Below, piece after piece: positions 1 to 9,765 of a stretch of 64,000 bases of DNA (its first letter is position 1; each line of letters starts with the position of its first letter). Position numbers and translations under genes: made by a program. Under the pieces are notes generated by a model. It was not told the origin of the DNA. It worked only from the letters and a program-made list of their open reading frames with translations, and searched no databases. Location: assembly GCA_030652995.1 (NCBI GenBank), contig JAUSAG010000035.1, positions 62,001 to 126,000 of the forward strand, read 5' to 3'. Source of the stretch: Methylotenera sp. GTDB taxonomy: Bacteria; Pseudomonadota; Gammaproteobacteria; Burkholderiales; Methylophilaceae.

Positions 1-2231
1 AGCTCCTCATTCACTGATTGCAATTCTTCATTGGTACTCTGCAACTCTTCGTTAGAAGCCATTAACTCTTCATTGGTAGCTTGTAGCTCTTCGTTAGAAG
101 TTTCCAGCTCTTCAATCGTCGCCTGTAAGCTATCGCGCGTAGAGGATAGGTCGCGCTCCAAAGATTGAATGCGCTCGCCATTCACTTCTGCTAAGTCTAT
201 TTCTGTTGAATGCGTAAGGGGCTGGGCAGTAGGTTGTTGCAACTCAAACGTCATTAAAAAGTAATGATCATTTTGAGATTCTGAGACAACAGGCCTTACT
301 GCAACCCGTACATGTTCGCTCAGACCCTTGCTCGGTTCAATGAGCTGAATATCTGATCGTAGCTCAATCTTCTCTTTAGCCACTTTATGCAATAGAGCAA
401 TGCCAACCGGTGCAAGCTTACCGACCAACAATTTTGAGACATCCAAACTCGCGCTTCCTGTCGGAATTTGCATGTAGCGTTGCGCGTCGCCATACACATG
501 AATAAGCTCACGCTCGTCGTTAATGAGCAATGCCGGTGGCGTGTAATTCTTCATCAGCATTGCATGGCCAGAGTCAATAATGCTACTCTCAGAATTAAAG
601 ATACGCGGACGTGCAATGCGGCTAACCCGCGCATGGGCATCCACCCTACTGCCCCCACTTTTAAAATCTAAAGGCAGGCTGACTGGTCGTAATACACGGT
701 AAATTTTATGTTTAGCATTAGTCGCCGTGAAGTCTTTTTGCAAAATACCTAGCGACTCACTGGAGCCAAGTAGCAGATATCCACTATGCGAGAGCGCATA
801 TTGAAAGCGTAACAAGGCTTTTTCTTGGGCCGGCGTATCAAAATAAATCAGCACATTACGGCAACTCACCAAATTCATACGCGTAAAAGGTGGGTCTTCT
901 AAAATATTATGCCGGGCAAAAATAATGCTTTGGCGGATTTCATTTTTAACCACGAATTGATTGCCACGCTTTGTGAAATAGCGCTCTAAACGTTCAGGCG
1001 ACATCTCGTTGGCGATACTTTCTGAATACACGCCAGCACTGGCAAAATCAACATACTGTTGCTCAACATCGGTTGCAAAAATCTTGATTTGCGGCCAGCG
1101 TTTAATACGGTCAAACGCCTCCGCAAACAAAATAGCCATGGTGTAGGCTTCTTCTCCAGTCGCCGTACCTGCCACCCATACCCGAATGGGTTGCGCCTCA
1201 TGATGCTCTTCTAAAATCGTCTGAATCGCAGTTTTATGCAGCGTTTCAAAAGTTTCAGCATCACGAAAAAAACTAGTGACTGGAATTAAAGAGTCGCGCT
1301 TCAGCGAAATAATTTCACTACGCTCACTTTCGAGTAAGCGCAGATAGTTACTAAGATCACGAACATGGCGAATTTGCATGCGCCGTTCAATACGGCGCAG
1401 CACTGTAGCCTGCTTATACTCTTTAAAATTAATCCCACCGACTTGATATAGCAGGTGCAAAATAGCCTCAAGCGGATTGCTTTCATCCTGAATCTCCCGC
1501 TCACTGACTTTAGGTGTATGTTCTACGGTATTTTTAACATGACCAACGATGCGCGAAGCCAGTATTTCTGGCGGCATGATTTCATCGACCAAACCAGTAG
1601 CAATGACACTGCGCGGCATGCCATCAAATTTAGCGGTTTCTGGGTCTTGCGCCAGTAAAAATCCACCAGCATCATTAATGGCAACTGCACCACGGGTGCC
1701 ATCTGAGCCAGTGCCAGAGAGAATCACACCGACAACACGATTACCAAATTCTTTAGAAATAGAGTTGAAAAATAAATCAATCGGCAAACTTAGCACATGC
1801 GGCGGTTTTGGCATCAACCGTAACTGATTGCCCGCCACCGTCATAGTTTTGCCTGGCGGAATTAAAAAGACATGGTTTGCTTTCATCTCCATGCCGTTCT
1901 CAGCCATAATTACTGGCATAGCAGTATGTCGTGCAAGCAGATTATCCATCATGCTTTTGTGGTCTGGTGATAAATGCTGAACAACAACGAAAATCGCGCC
2001 TGAATTCACTGGCAGTTCGTCAAAAAATCGCTCTAACGCCTCAAGGCCGCCCGCAGACGCACCAATGGCAACGATATAGCTACCCGAACCTGTTTGGAGG
2101 GGTAATTTTGGCTTGAGACTCTTCTTAAGACTGGCTTCTTTGCCTGCATTAAAGTCTGTAGTAGAAGCTGCAAGAGAAATAGCCTGTTCATCGACCATAG
2201 CCGATGCTTGATTACTTTTGTTTCGCGCCAT
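1..2231 (-). CDS. CheB-CheR hybrid sensor protein (partial, runs off left edge)
   Basis: This open frame is missing from the ORF track because it leaves the window at base 1; I read it from the minus strand starting at ATG 2231. Residues about 52-235 are a CheB methylesterase domain with the catalytic Ser in VAIGASAGG (about S59), His in VVQHLSPDH (about H86) and Asp in SGTGSDG (about D177). A CheR methyltransferase domain follows (about 255-540) with the SAM-binding stretch [12 protein letters not shown] and FATDV. Near the edge the protein enters a heptad-like coiled coil built of repeated NEEL units. The family usually continues into PAS domains and a histidine kinase, which would lie outside the window. 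No receiver domain precedes CheB, so activation is probably by the sensory part and not by CheA. Role in signalling is by family; the target receptors are unknown, though an MCP gene lies 1 kb away. Confidence 0.9.
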   Translation of the reverse strand, partial: MARNKSNQASAMVDEQAISLAASTTDFNAGKEASLKKSLKPKLPLQTGSGSYIVAIGASAGGLEALERFFDELPVNSGAIFVVVQHLSPDHKSMMDNLLARHTAMPVIMAENGMEMKANHVFLIPPGKTMTVAGNQLRLMPKPPHVLSLPIDLFFNSISKEFGNRVVGVILSGTGSDGTRGAVAINDAGGFLLAQDPETAKFDGMPRSVIATGLVDEIMPPEILASRIVGHVKNTVEHTPKVSEREIQDESNPLEAILHLLYQVGGINFKEYKQATVLRRIERRMQIRHVRDLSNYLRLLESERSEIISLKRDSLIPVTSFFRDAETFETLHKTAIQTILEEHHEAQPIRVWVAGTATGEEAYTMAILFAEAFDRIKRWPQIKIFATDVEQQYVDFASAGVYSESIANEMSPERLERYFTKRGNQFVVKNEIRQSIIFARHNILEDPPFTRMNLVSCRNVLIYFDTPAQEKALLRFQYALSHSGYLLLGSSESLGILQKDFTATNAKHKIYRVLRPVSLPLDFKSGGSRVDAHARVSRIARPRIFNSESSIIDSGHAMLMKNYTPPALLINDERELIHVYGDAQRYMQIPTGSASLDVSKLLVGKLAPVGIALLHKVAKEKIELRSDIQLIEPSKGLSEHVRVAVRPVVSESQNDHYFLMTFELQQPTAQPLTHSTEIDLAEVNGERIQSLERDLSSTRDSLQATIEELETSNEELQATNEELMASNEELQSTNEELQSVNEE

Positions 2232-2596
2232 AATGCGAAGAAACCTTTATATAAAATTTAGCCCTTATCTAGCTTTAGCCTAGTGGGGGTCTGCATTATC
2301 CCACAGATGAAGAACTACTGCAAAAACATACGTTTACCCCAATCGATGACCCACCCGTTAGGGTAGGTGTATGATTTACGTTAGCTTTAAAATAGTTTTT
2401 ATCGTGGTAACTGCACCATTTAACTGCACAATTTCAATGTGAAATCTAGCCTGGATTTTGAGCTAAATGCAGGATGCTGATAAATAACATCCCCTAACGT
2501 CATGCTTCGCTACGTTTCTCGTTTGAATAATCTGCTTCAATTTTCGGTCAAATTAATCACAAACCATTTAGATAGCCTAAATTTTTTAAAGGTGCC
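2232..2596. other. Intergenic region with a GC-rich inverted repeat
   Basis: No gene of useful length is seen in these 365 bases. The gap lies between the start of the CheB-CheR gene and the stop of the next minus-strand gene, so it should hold the CheB-CheR promoter. The clearest structure is ACCC-GTTA-GGGT at 2353-2364, a 4-4-4 inverted repeat inside CCACCCGTTAGGGTAGGTG. A similar ACCC-TTAT-GGGT repeat lies in front of the FixL-like kinase near 39.3 kb. A role as a response-regulator site is inference. Confidence 0.35.
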
Positions 2597-3175
2597 CTAT
2601 AAACTATCCAGTGTCGATTGGCACACTGGGCAAATACCGTAAATAACATCTAGCGTGACTGATTTTTGACCCGTAACTAAACTTTCGGCTTCAACCCAAT
2701 GGCTTTTATGCAAAATACCATTGCAAAAACTGCAACGCACTTTAGTATCAGCGCTTCTTTGTTGCGCACGCTTAAAGTGAATACTTACGGGTCTAGATTC
2801 AGTACGCAGCAATGCGCTCTCAAAATGTAAGCTCTCACCGTCACCACCATAGACTTTAATTCGCATAAAGCGCCGTAAATCTGGAGAATCACAACGATAA
2901 TCGAGGTGTAATACTGTATTAGCTAGGCGCGCTTTGATTAGGAGCGCTTGCCAGAACTGTTTGGTAATGTTGCCACTAATGTACTGCATTAATGGCTTGC
3001 CGATTACTTGGTCTATACCTAACTCTGGTGCATTGTTTGCTAGAGCAAAAGATTGCCACAATCGGTTTACCGCAACAATATTATTGTCCACATCCAGCTT
3101 ATAGACGATCGTTTCGCCAGAGATAGATTCAATGCCTGGCTTGGTTGAAGTGTGTAAAATGTCAGGATATTCCAT
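2597..3175 (-). CDS. PAS-like protein with C-terminal zinc ribbon, function unknown
   Basis: 192 aa, soluble. Residues about 22-130 have the sequence pattern of a PAS fold (KLDVDNNIVAVNRLWQSFA, then IGKPLMQYI, then a strand-rich half ending LLRTESR). The C-terminal part carries two Cys pairs, CSFCN and CPVC, spaced like a zinc ribbon. I do not recognise a named family. It stands alone between the CheB-CheR hybrid and the MCP gene on the same strand, with a 115-bp AT-rich gap to the MCP stop. A sensory or adaptor role beside these signalling genes is inference; the Cys pairs could also respond to redox or metal. Confidence 0.75.
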   Translation of the reverse strand: MEYPDILHTSTKPGIESISGETIVYKLDVDNNIVAVNRLWQSFALANNAPELGIDQVIGKPLMQYISGNITKQFWQALLIKARLANTVLHLDYRCDSPDLRRFMRIKVYGGDGESLHFESALLRTESRPVSIHFKRAQQRSADTKVRCSFCNGILHKSHWVEAESLVTGQKSVTLDVIYGICPVCQSTLDSL

Positions 3176-3290
3176 TTGTTAATTTTAGATTTTTTAGGTT
3201 TTTATAACATTAAAAATAATAATTTTAGGTAAAATTTCTGATAATTTCAGGTAATCGTAAAAGTTAACCATTGCCACCACGCTGATTGCT

Positions 3291-5348
3291 TTATCCCTCT
3301 AACTTAAACACACTCACGGCATTACTTAACTCATCGGTTTGCTCCAGCATAGACTCAGCAGCTGCCGCAGCTTGTTCTACCAAGGCTGTATTTTGCTGCG
3401 TCACATCATCCATTTTTGAAATAGCATCATTGACTTGCGCTATGCCAATGCTTTGCTCTTGTGATGCAACTGTAATCTCCCCCATAATATCAGCCACTTG
3501 CTGTACGGATGATACGATTTCCTGCATTGTCATGCCAGCATGTTCAACCTGCTTGGTTCCTTCTGCCGTTTTGCTCACTGAGTCAGTAATGAGTTGCTTG
3601 ATCTCTTTAGCTGCAGAGGCTGATCGTTGGGCTAAGTTACGCACCTCGCCCGCAACCACAGCAAAGCCTCTGCCTTGCTCACCAGCCCTCGCAGCTTCTA
3701 CTGCCGCATTAAGTGCAAGTATATTGGTTTGAAACGCAATGCCATTGATAACGGAGATGATGTCTTCAATCTTTTTAGCGCTACTATTAATAGCACTCAT
3801 AGTGGCAACAACGTCAGAGACCACCACACCGCCTTTTATTGCGACGCTGGATGCAGCAGACGCAAGCTGGTTGGCTTGTTTGGCATTATCCGCATTTTGT
3901 TTAACAGTAGCAGATAGCTCATCCATGCTGGCTGCTGTTCTCTCTAAGCTTGAAGATTGATCCTCAGTACGTCGCGACAGGTCAGCATTGCCCTCGGCAA
4001 TTTGTCTAGCATCTGAGCTAATTGATTCGGTGGCTACTTTAATTTCATTAACCAATTTCCTAAGCGTATCAACTGTAGTGTTAACGCCATCACTGGTTTG
4101 TCCAAACGCGCCAGGGTAATCAGAGCTAATGCTTTGCGTTAAATCTCCATCACCAATCGCATTAGCTACTCGTGTAATGTCTATCAGGCTGGTAGAAGTA
4201 GTTTCCGATAGTGCGTTGATGCCGTCTTTGGTCTCTCCCATTGTGCCGTGATAGTCTCTAGTAATTTTTTGGCTGAAGTCGCCTAAAGCTAAAGCTGTAG
4301 CAACACGTGTAACGTCTTTTAAACCAGTTTCTATCGTATCCGTCAGCTGATTGAGTGATTCACCAATAACTCGACCAAAACCCTGCTTTCCGTTTAGATC
4401 CATGCGTTTACTAAAGTCGCCCTGATTGGCTGCAGCTTCAACGATGGTATGAATTTCATTGACGATACTATTGAGCGCAGTCACCGTACCATTCATCGCG
4501 TCAATGACCGCACCAAAAGTACCTGGGTAATTTTTGCGCGTAGTTTGCGTCAGATCACCTTTAGATAATGCGTTGGCAATAAGCGCTATGTCATTAAGGC
4601 TATTGAGGGCATCGAGCGAAAGATTTATATCGTTTTTTAACTGATTGAGGCTACCTCGACCATCTGCTTGAACACGCTGATTTACGCTACCCTGCGCAAC
4701 ACCGCCCATGACTTCTCCTATGTCTCCCAACATAGCTTGCATCGCACCCATCGCTTCCATAGCGCTATCTATAGTCAGCCTATAAGTGCCGGAGACATTA
4801 ACACCAACCGTTTTACTAAAGTCGCCATCGTTAATGGCATTCATTAGGTCAGTAATAGCGGTTGTAGTGGTAGAAAGCGTTTGGGCAACAGCGTTAAATT
4901 GTTCCAACGCTACAGAAAATTCGCCATGCAAGCCTTGTGGATAGCCTTTTCTAGAAAAATTGCCGTAAGCTACACAGGTCGTTGAGTAGTACATGTCAAC
5001 CTGGGTCGCTTCTACCTGATCCATCAAATTATTAAGGTGCCAAGCGAGCTGCTGCATTGGCCGTGTGTTTCCACCAATATGCGTAATACGCACGCCAACA
5101 GACCCCTGCGCCCATTCTTCGCCTACACTTAATAAGTTTTTCAGTAAATGTGTATCGACAACAGTTGAACGCCTCCACCAAATTACAGATAAAAGCGAGG
5201 CTACCGTCAATAAAACTGGGATAATTAAGTCGCTTCCAGCCGCATCGCTCAGCGCTGATTTCAATAAGTAGATTAGCGAGCACAGCCATATAAAAACAAC
5301 GCTAGTGAGCGCTAAAGATTCATTATTTTTAAAGCGACTGTAAGACAT
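3291..5348 (-). CDS. Methyl-accepting chemotaxis transducer with poly-HAMP array (CetA/Aer-like)
   Basis: 685 aa from the start chosen here. The ORF track starts at 5363, but that ATG is part of the sequence ATGAGGAGC, which supplies a GAGGAG ribosome site 8 bases before the ATG at 5348 (MSYSRF), so 5348 is preferred. Two hydrophobic segments lie at about 12-31 and 38-56 with only a short loop between, so there is no periplasmic ligand domain. From about 60 to 430 I count about eight HAMP-like units, each with a G-(D/N/S)-[FLV]-[ST]-type turn, for example [28 protein letters not shown]. The signalling hairpin is canonical ([22 protein letters not shown] is the conserved zone). No C-terminal NWETF-type tether is present. 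It overlaps the upstream Aer-type PAS gene by about 20 bp, suggesting translational coupling and that the PAS protein is its sensor. Confidence 0.93.
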   Translation of the reverse strand: MSYSRFKNNESLALTSVVFIWLCSLIYLLKSALSDAAGSDLIIPVLLTVASLLSVIWWRRSTVVDTHLLKNLLSVGEEWAQGSVGVRITHIGGNTRPMQQLAWHLNNLMDQVEATQVDMYYSTTCVAYGNFSRKGYPQGLHGEFSVALEQFNAVAQTLSTTTTAITDLMNAINDGDFSKTVGVNVSGTYRLTIDSAMEAMGAMQAMLGDIGEVMGGVAQGSVNQRVQADGRGSLNQLKNDINLSLDALNSLNDIALIANALSKGDLTQTTRKNYPGTFGAVIDAMNGTVTALNSIVNEIHTIVEAAANQGDFSKRMDLNGKQGFGRVIGESLNQLTDTIETGLKDVTRVATALALGDFSQKITRDYHGTMGETKDGINALSETTSTSLIDITRVANAIGDGDLTQSISSDYPGAFGQTSDGVNTTVDTLRKLVNEIKVATESISSDARQIAEGNADLSRRTEDQSSSLERTAASMDELSATVKQNADNAKQANQLASAASSVAIKGGVVVSDVVATMSAINSSAKKIEDIISVINGIAFQTNILALNAAVEAARAGEQGRGFAVVAGEVRNLAQRSASAAKEIKQLITDSVSKTAEGTKQVEHAGMTMQEIVSSVQQVADIMGEITVASQEQSIGIAQVNDAISKMDDVTQQNTALVEQAAAAAESMLEQTDELSNAVSVFKLEG

Positions 5349-5859
5349 TGATAAGCTCCTCATAACTAACGCCTTTCTGTTTCAATACGTCGCCAAGTAT
5401 CGCTCCTGAAGCCGCTATCGCATCCATAGCGCCTGCGCTACGCTCTGCATCCAACATGGTTTTGTAAACACTCGTGACAATCGGAATGGCTTTTGGATTA
5501 GGCATGCGACGTACAGAGGTATAACCGATTTTGTTATTATTCTTATCTTTCATCGGTGCAACATGCGTAAATACCCAATAAAAACCGCCGTCTTTTGACA
5601 TATTCTTAACAAAAGCAAATATTTCTTTGTCTTGCGCCAAGTAATCCCACAGCAAACTAAACACGGCTCTAGGCATATCTGGATGACGAACGATATTGTG
5701 CTGACTACCAAGAAGCTCTTCTTCGCTATAACCAGAAAATTCGATGAAAATCTCATTTCCGTAAGTTATCCGACCTTTTAGATCGGTTTTGGATACGATG
5801 AAGTCGTTTTCCCGCATCAGCCTCTCTTGACTTGTTGGTACTATGTCTTTCCGCTTCAT
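5329..5859 (-). CDS. Aer/CetB-type PAS redox sensor protein
   Basis: 176 aa, soluble. The PAS domain (about 15-130) closely follows the E. coli Aer FAD-binding PAS: a [14 protein letters not shown] opening, then [10 protein letters not shown] (the Aer family has the same N-[MLI]-VRHPDMP stretch with the FAD-contacting Arg and His), then [10 protein letters not shown] and GYTSVRR. After the PAS comes a helical tail of about 45 aa and no membrane or signalling domain. The downstream gene, overlapping its end, is an MCP with membrane segments but no sensor domain. Together they look like one aerotaxis receptor split in two, as in Campylobacter CetA/CetB. FAD binding is inferred from motif conservation. 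Confidence 0.88.
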   Translation of the reverse strand: MKRKDIVPTSQERLMRENDFIVSKTDLKGRITYGNEIFIEFSGYSEEELLGSQHNIVRHPDMPRAVFSLLWDYLAQDKEIFAFVKNMSKDGGFYWVFTHVAPMKDKNNNKIGYTSVRRMPNPKAIPIVTSVYKTMLDAERSAGAMDAIAASGAILGDVLKQKGVSYEELINVLQSL

Positions 5860-6053
5860 AACAACCCTTTAACTATAACTACCGCCTAATAAAGTTCAGA
5901 CTGAAAATATATACACGTATATATAACACCTTAACGACCATTATAAGCAATTGTTTAGCTTAAACTAAACCTGCACCTAACCGCTATTGTTAATGTTATT
6001 CAATATTTATGCGCTGAGTATGACGCAGTTATTTTGTAAGGAGCTAAAAAATT

Positions 6054-7294
6054 ATGTTAATCGGAGTCCCCAAGGAAATAAAGGTGCGTGAATATCGAGT
6101 GGGCCTGGTACCAGCTAATGTTAGAGAGTTGGTGGCGCACGGTGACGAGGTTATTGTCGAGTCAGGCGCGGGTAATGGAATCGGTGCGCTAAACCAGCAG
6201 TATCAGGCCGCAAATGCAACAGTGGTCAAATCAGCACAGGAAATATTCGAGCGAGCGCAATTGATCATTAAGGTCAAGAAACCCCAAGCCATTGTGCGCA
6301 AGTGGCTAAAGCCTGGGCAGATTCTTTTTACTTATTTGCACCTCGCCCCGACTCTGAGCAGACTCAAGACCTGGTAGGCTCGGGAGCAACTTGCATCGCC
6401 TACGAAACCGTTACCTCCGATGGAGGCTGCTTGCCATTGCTGGCACCAATATCAGAAGTGGCTGGACGACTTGCGGTTCAGTCAGGCGACTATTTTTTAG
6501 AAAAAGCGCATGGCTGGGCTGGCATATTGCTGGGTGGCATTACTGGAGTTGATCCTGCCAGAGTAACGATTATCGGTGGCGGCATCGTCGGCACCAATGC
6601 CATTGATGTCGCCCTCGGCATGGGCGCCATGGTGACACTACTGGATCGCAATATAGATGTCTTACGCAACCTCAGTAAGCAATTCGGTCATCGCCTAAAT
6701 ACCGTTTACTCAACGGCAGATGCGATTGAGCATCACTGTAGCATTGCCGAGCTCGTGATTGGTGCAGTACTGGTTGCGGGCGCTACGGCACCCAAACTCA
6801 TCACACGTAATATTGCCACCAAGATTAAACCTGGGAGCGTGATTGTAAATGTTGCCATTGACCAAGGCGGCTGTTGCGAGACTTCGCGTCCGACCACCCA
6901 CGACACACCAACCTATGTAGTCGATGGTGTCATTCATTACTGCGTCGCTAATATGCCGGAGTCGGTCCTACGCACATCCGCCTATGCACTCAATAATGCC
7001 ACGCCGCCTTGCGTGCTGGCACTTGCAGATAAGGGCTTGCAAGCACTACGCGATAATTGGCATTTTCTGAACGGGTTAAATGTGCATCAAGGAAAAGTGA
7101 CCAATCAATCTGTTGCCAACGCTCTAGGACATACCTTCCATGAACCATCTGCCGCCATTGGGCTACTCAAAGAGAACACTACCCCTATTCAAATAACAGA
7201 TGTTAGGCGCGAGCAATTGACTCCGCTGAATGACTTTACTAGTTTTTATAAGACAGGGCGTGAAAGTAGCGCCGCGCCAATAATCCCCGCATGA
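6054..7294 (+). pseudogene. ald: Alanine dehydrogenase, frameshifted
   Basis: The family oxidatively deaminates L-alanine to pyruvate with NAD+. Two ORFs (6054-6377 and 6302-7294) together cover the whole protein. Frame 1 reads correctly through LKPGQILFTYLHLAP, then continues as nonsense; the second frame carries DSEQTQDLVGSG onward. The join lies in CGCCCCGAC at 6344-6352; one extra C would restore A-P-D. Family residues otherwise look intact: Arg in YRVGLVP, Lys in IIKVKKPQ, His in YLHLA, the NAD motif GGGIVGTNA, and Asp in AIDQGG. A good site AAGGAG precedes the ATG. The C-terminus runs about 35-40 aa beyond the usual family end and overlaps the convergent glucokinase gene by 49 bp. No slippery heptamer for programmed shifting is apparent, so this is a real mutation or a base-call error in a C run. 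Confidence 0.85.
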
Positions 7295-8214
7295 TCACCC
7301 ATATTAGAAATACTCACATTGACCTTGCCGCGTAAAGCCGGGATTAAATCCTGTTCTAATTGCTGATGAAAAGCTTGTTGCATCAACGGCCAGCCAGCAC
7401 TCATGCCACCGCCAATGACTACATTTGCAACATCAATCACTTTTAATATGTGTGCCAATGCTTGCGCTAGTGCTGTGCCCGCGCGCTGATAAGCGGCAAC
7501 GGCAGCTTCATCACCTGCGCTTGCACGTGTTGCAATTTCTAAAGCGGTGCAATGCTGGTTCGTGGCCTCAAAATAACTAATTGCAACCCCGCCCGCTGAG
7601 GCATATTGCTCCATGCAGCCTAAGTTACCACAACCGCACAACCTGCCATTGGGCTGAACCGTAATATGCCCAACTTCCATTGCCACACCATGCTGGCCTT
7701 GGAATGGCTTACCATTCAAAATCAAACCACCACCCACGCCGGTGCCTAAGCCTAAATAAATCAAACTACTTGCATGACCACTTGTTTGGCTAATGGCTTG
7801 AGATGGATGCATCATGTATTCGCCATAAGCTGCCGCCAATGCGTCATTCTCCGTGATTACCGGCAATGCAATGATCGCGCTTAAATCTGCACTTAAATCA
7901 ACATTGCTTAACCCTGGCAAATTGGGGGATTGTGAAATAGTTTGGGTAACTGGGTCAATAAACCCAGGAAAACCAACACCAACCGCCAATATAGCCGGGT
8001 GCTTGGCACGAACGCTGTTAACGGCATCCGCAATGGTCATTAAAATGGTTTGCCAGGCCTGCTGTGGTGAATGCTGATGTGTTTTACTTAGGCTGGAAAA
8101 GTCAGCTTGAAAACGTACTTCTTCTAGTAGTTGCGGTGGCGTAAATGCATGACATTCCACTACGCCAACGCGTAGGTTAGTGCCGCCAACGTCTATGCCA
8201 ATTAGGGTTGCCAT
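7246..8214 (-). CDS. glk: ROK-family glucokinase
   Basis: 322 aa. Phosphorylates glucose with ATP to glucose-6-phosphate. The ATP phosphate loop IGIDVGGTNLRVG is at the N-terminus; the ROK zinc-binding motif is GRLCGCGNLGCMEQYAS at about 190-206; the catalytic Asp is in ITENDALAAAYGE; the glycine loop is LGLGTGVGGGLI. These place it in the ROK branch and not the E. coli Glk branch. The ATG lies 4 bp after the malQ stop, so the two are likely co-translated; MalQ releases glucose, which this enzyme would recapture. Substrate could instead be fructose or another hexose, as ROK specificity is hard to read from sequence, but the glucan context favours glucose. Confidence 0.85.
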   Translation of the reverse strand: MATLIGIDVGGTNLRVGVVECHAFTPPQLLEEVRFQADFSSLSKTHQHSPQQAWQTILMTIADAVNSVRAKHPAILAVGVGFPGFIDPVTQTISQSPNLPGLSNVDLSADLSAIIALPVITENDALAAAYGEYMMHPSQAISQTSGHASSLIYLGLGTGVGGGLILNGKPFQGQHGVAMEVGHITVQPNGRLCGCGNLGCMEQYASAGGVAISYFEATNQHCTALEIATRASAGDEAAVAAYQRAGTALAQALAHILKVIDVANVVIGGGMSAGWPLMQQAFHQQLEQDLIPALRGKVNVSISNMGDHAGIIGAALLSRPVL

Positions 8215-8218
8215 ACAC

Positions 8219-9709
8219 TTAATGGCGCTTTGTACGTTTAATTAGCTCGGTAATGCTGGCTTTTTGCTCGACTGATAATTGCTGCCAATTAAAACGCCAG
8301 TGCCAATTGCCAGTAGAAGTGCCTGGTGTATTCATACGGTGATTGCTATCTAGCGCCAAAATATCCTGCATCGGGATAATCGCCAATTGCGCTTTCGATT
8401 CAAGCGCCATGAGAATTAAATCGTTAGGCATGCTCGGCTCATGTTGCTCATAGTGAGATACGCGCAAATAGGCATGCACATATTCACGTTGCTGCTCATC
8501 CATTGACTCATACCAACCCAGGGTAGTGTCGTTATCATGCGTACCGGTGTAAACCACACTATTTTCTTCAATATTATGCGGTAAATATGGATTATCATCG
8601 TTGCCGCTAAATGCAAATTGCAAAATCTTCATCCCTGGCAAATTGTATTTTTCTCTCAAAGCATCTACTTCTGCGGTAATAATACCCAAGTCTTCTGCCA
8701 CCAATTTAATATCAGGCAAGGCGGCTTTTATCGCAGCTAATAACGCATCGCCAGGCGCTAATTCCCATACGCCATTGATTGCGGTTTCTTCAGTCGCGGG
8801 GATTTCCCATGCCGCTTCCAACCCTCTAAAATGATCAATACGTACGATATCAAACAGCTCATTTTGAGTCGTCATACGCGACACCCACCAGCTAAAGCCA
8901 GTTGCAGCCATTGCGTCCCAGTTATAGTGTGGGTTACCCCAACGTTGACCCGTTACAGAAAAATAATCTGGTGGCACACCCGCCACTACCGTCATATTTT
9001 TATCGGCATCAAGCTTAAAAAAATGTGGTTCAGCCCATACGTCTGCGCTGTCGTACGCGACAAAAATTGGAATATCTCCAAATAAAGCTACTTTTTTATG
9101 CGTTGCATATTTTTTTAACGCTAACCATTGTGTAAAGAAAATAAACTGTGAAAACTGAATCACTGCAATTTCTTGTTCTAACTCAGCTTGCGCCAGTTTT
9201 AACGTTTTTTTATCACGATTTTTATAAACTTCAGGCCACTGACTCCAACCAGCATTATTAAATTGATTACGTAACGCCAAAAAAAGGGCAAAATCATTTA
9301 ACCAATGCTTATGTTTTTTGCAAAAACGGCTAAATGCTTGCTGCATTTTCTTATCAGTTTGCTGGCTAAATGTGGCATACGCCTTAGCCAGCAAACGGGA
9401 TTTACTGGTCAGCAATCCACCTAAATCCTCTTTAGTAAGCAAGCCTTGCGTTTGCAATGCTTCTAAACTAATGAAATCTGGGTTTCCTGCATGCGCTGAC
9501 AAACACTGATAAGGCGAGTTATCTGCATGCGGCATATTGATGGGCAAAGTTTGCCAGACTGTTGCGCCAATATTATGTAAAAAATCAACAAAGCGATAAG
9601 CTTCTACCCCCAAATCACCTGTGTAATAAGCGCTAGGTAGCGAGCTAACGTGCAACAGCACGCCTGCCTGGCGTTCAGTTAAAGGTAATGAGTTAGATTC
9701 AAAAGTCAT
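8219..9709 (-). CDS. malQ: 4-alpha-glucanotransferase (amylomaltase, GH77)
   Basis: 496 aa, the typical length of bacterial short-form MalQ. It transfers maltooligosyl units between alpha-1,4-glucans and releases glucose. The N-terminal LLHVSSLPS and the GH77 catalytic motifs are present: the nucleophile Asp in VRIDHFRGLE, the acid/base Glu in VAEDLGIIT, and the transition-state Asp in YTGTHDNDTTLGW. It sits between the GH57 gene (56 bp upstream) and glucokinase (4 bp downstream) on one strand, so it is probably part of a glucan turnover operon. Confidence 0.95.
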   Translation of the reverse strand: MTFESNSLPLTERQAGVLLHVSSLPSAYYTGDLGVEAYRFVDFLHNIGATVWQTLPINMPHADNSPYQCLSAHAGNPDFISLEALQTQGLLTKEDLGGLLTSKSRLLAKAYATFSQQTDKKMQQAFSRFCKKHKHWLNDFALFLALRNQFNNAGWSQWPEVYKNRDKKTLKLAQAELEQEIAVIQFSQFIFFTQWLALKKYATHKKVALFGDIPIFVAYDSADVWAEPHFFKLDADKNMTVVAGVPPDYFSVTGQRWGNPHYNWDAMAATGFSWWVSRMTTQNELFDIVRIDHFRGLEAAWEIPATEETAINGVWELAPGDALLAAIKAALPDIKLVAEDLGIITAEVDALREKYNLPGMKILQFAFSGNDDNPYLPHNIEENSVVYTGTHDNDTTLGWYESMDEQQREYVHAYLRVSHYEQHEPSMPNDLILMALESKAQLAIIPMQDILALDSNHRMNTPGTSTGNWHWRFNWQQLSVEQKASITELIKRTKRH

Positions 9710-9765
9710 AAATTTCTGCAGAATAAAAAAGTTGTGCGAAACGTCCCAGCTATTAACGCTACAAA

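Noticed and set aside
1-130. Repeated GAAGAG-like tandem DNA at the left edge as a repeat array
   Set aside because: It is codon repetition of NEEL coiled-coil heptads in the CheB-CheR protein, not a DNA repeat element.
6346-6350. Programmed frameshift in alanine dehydrogenase
   Set aside because: No slippery heptamer, no downstream stem and no known precedent; a plain indel in a C run is simpler.
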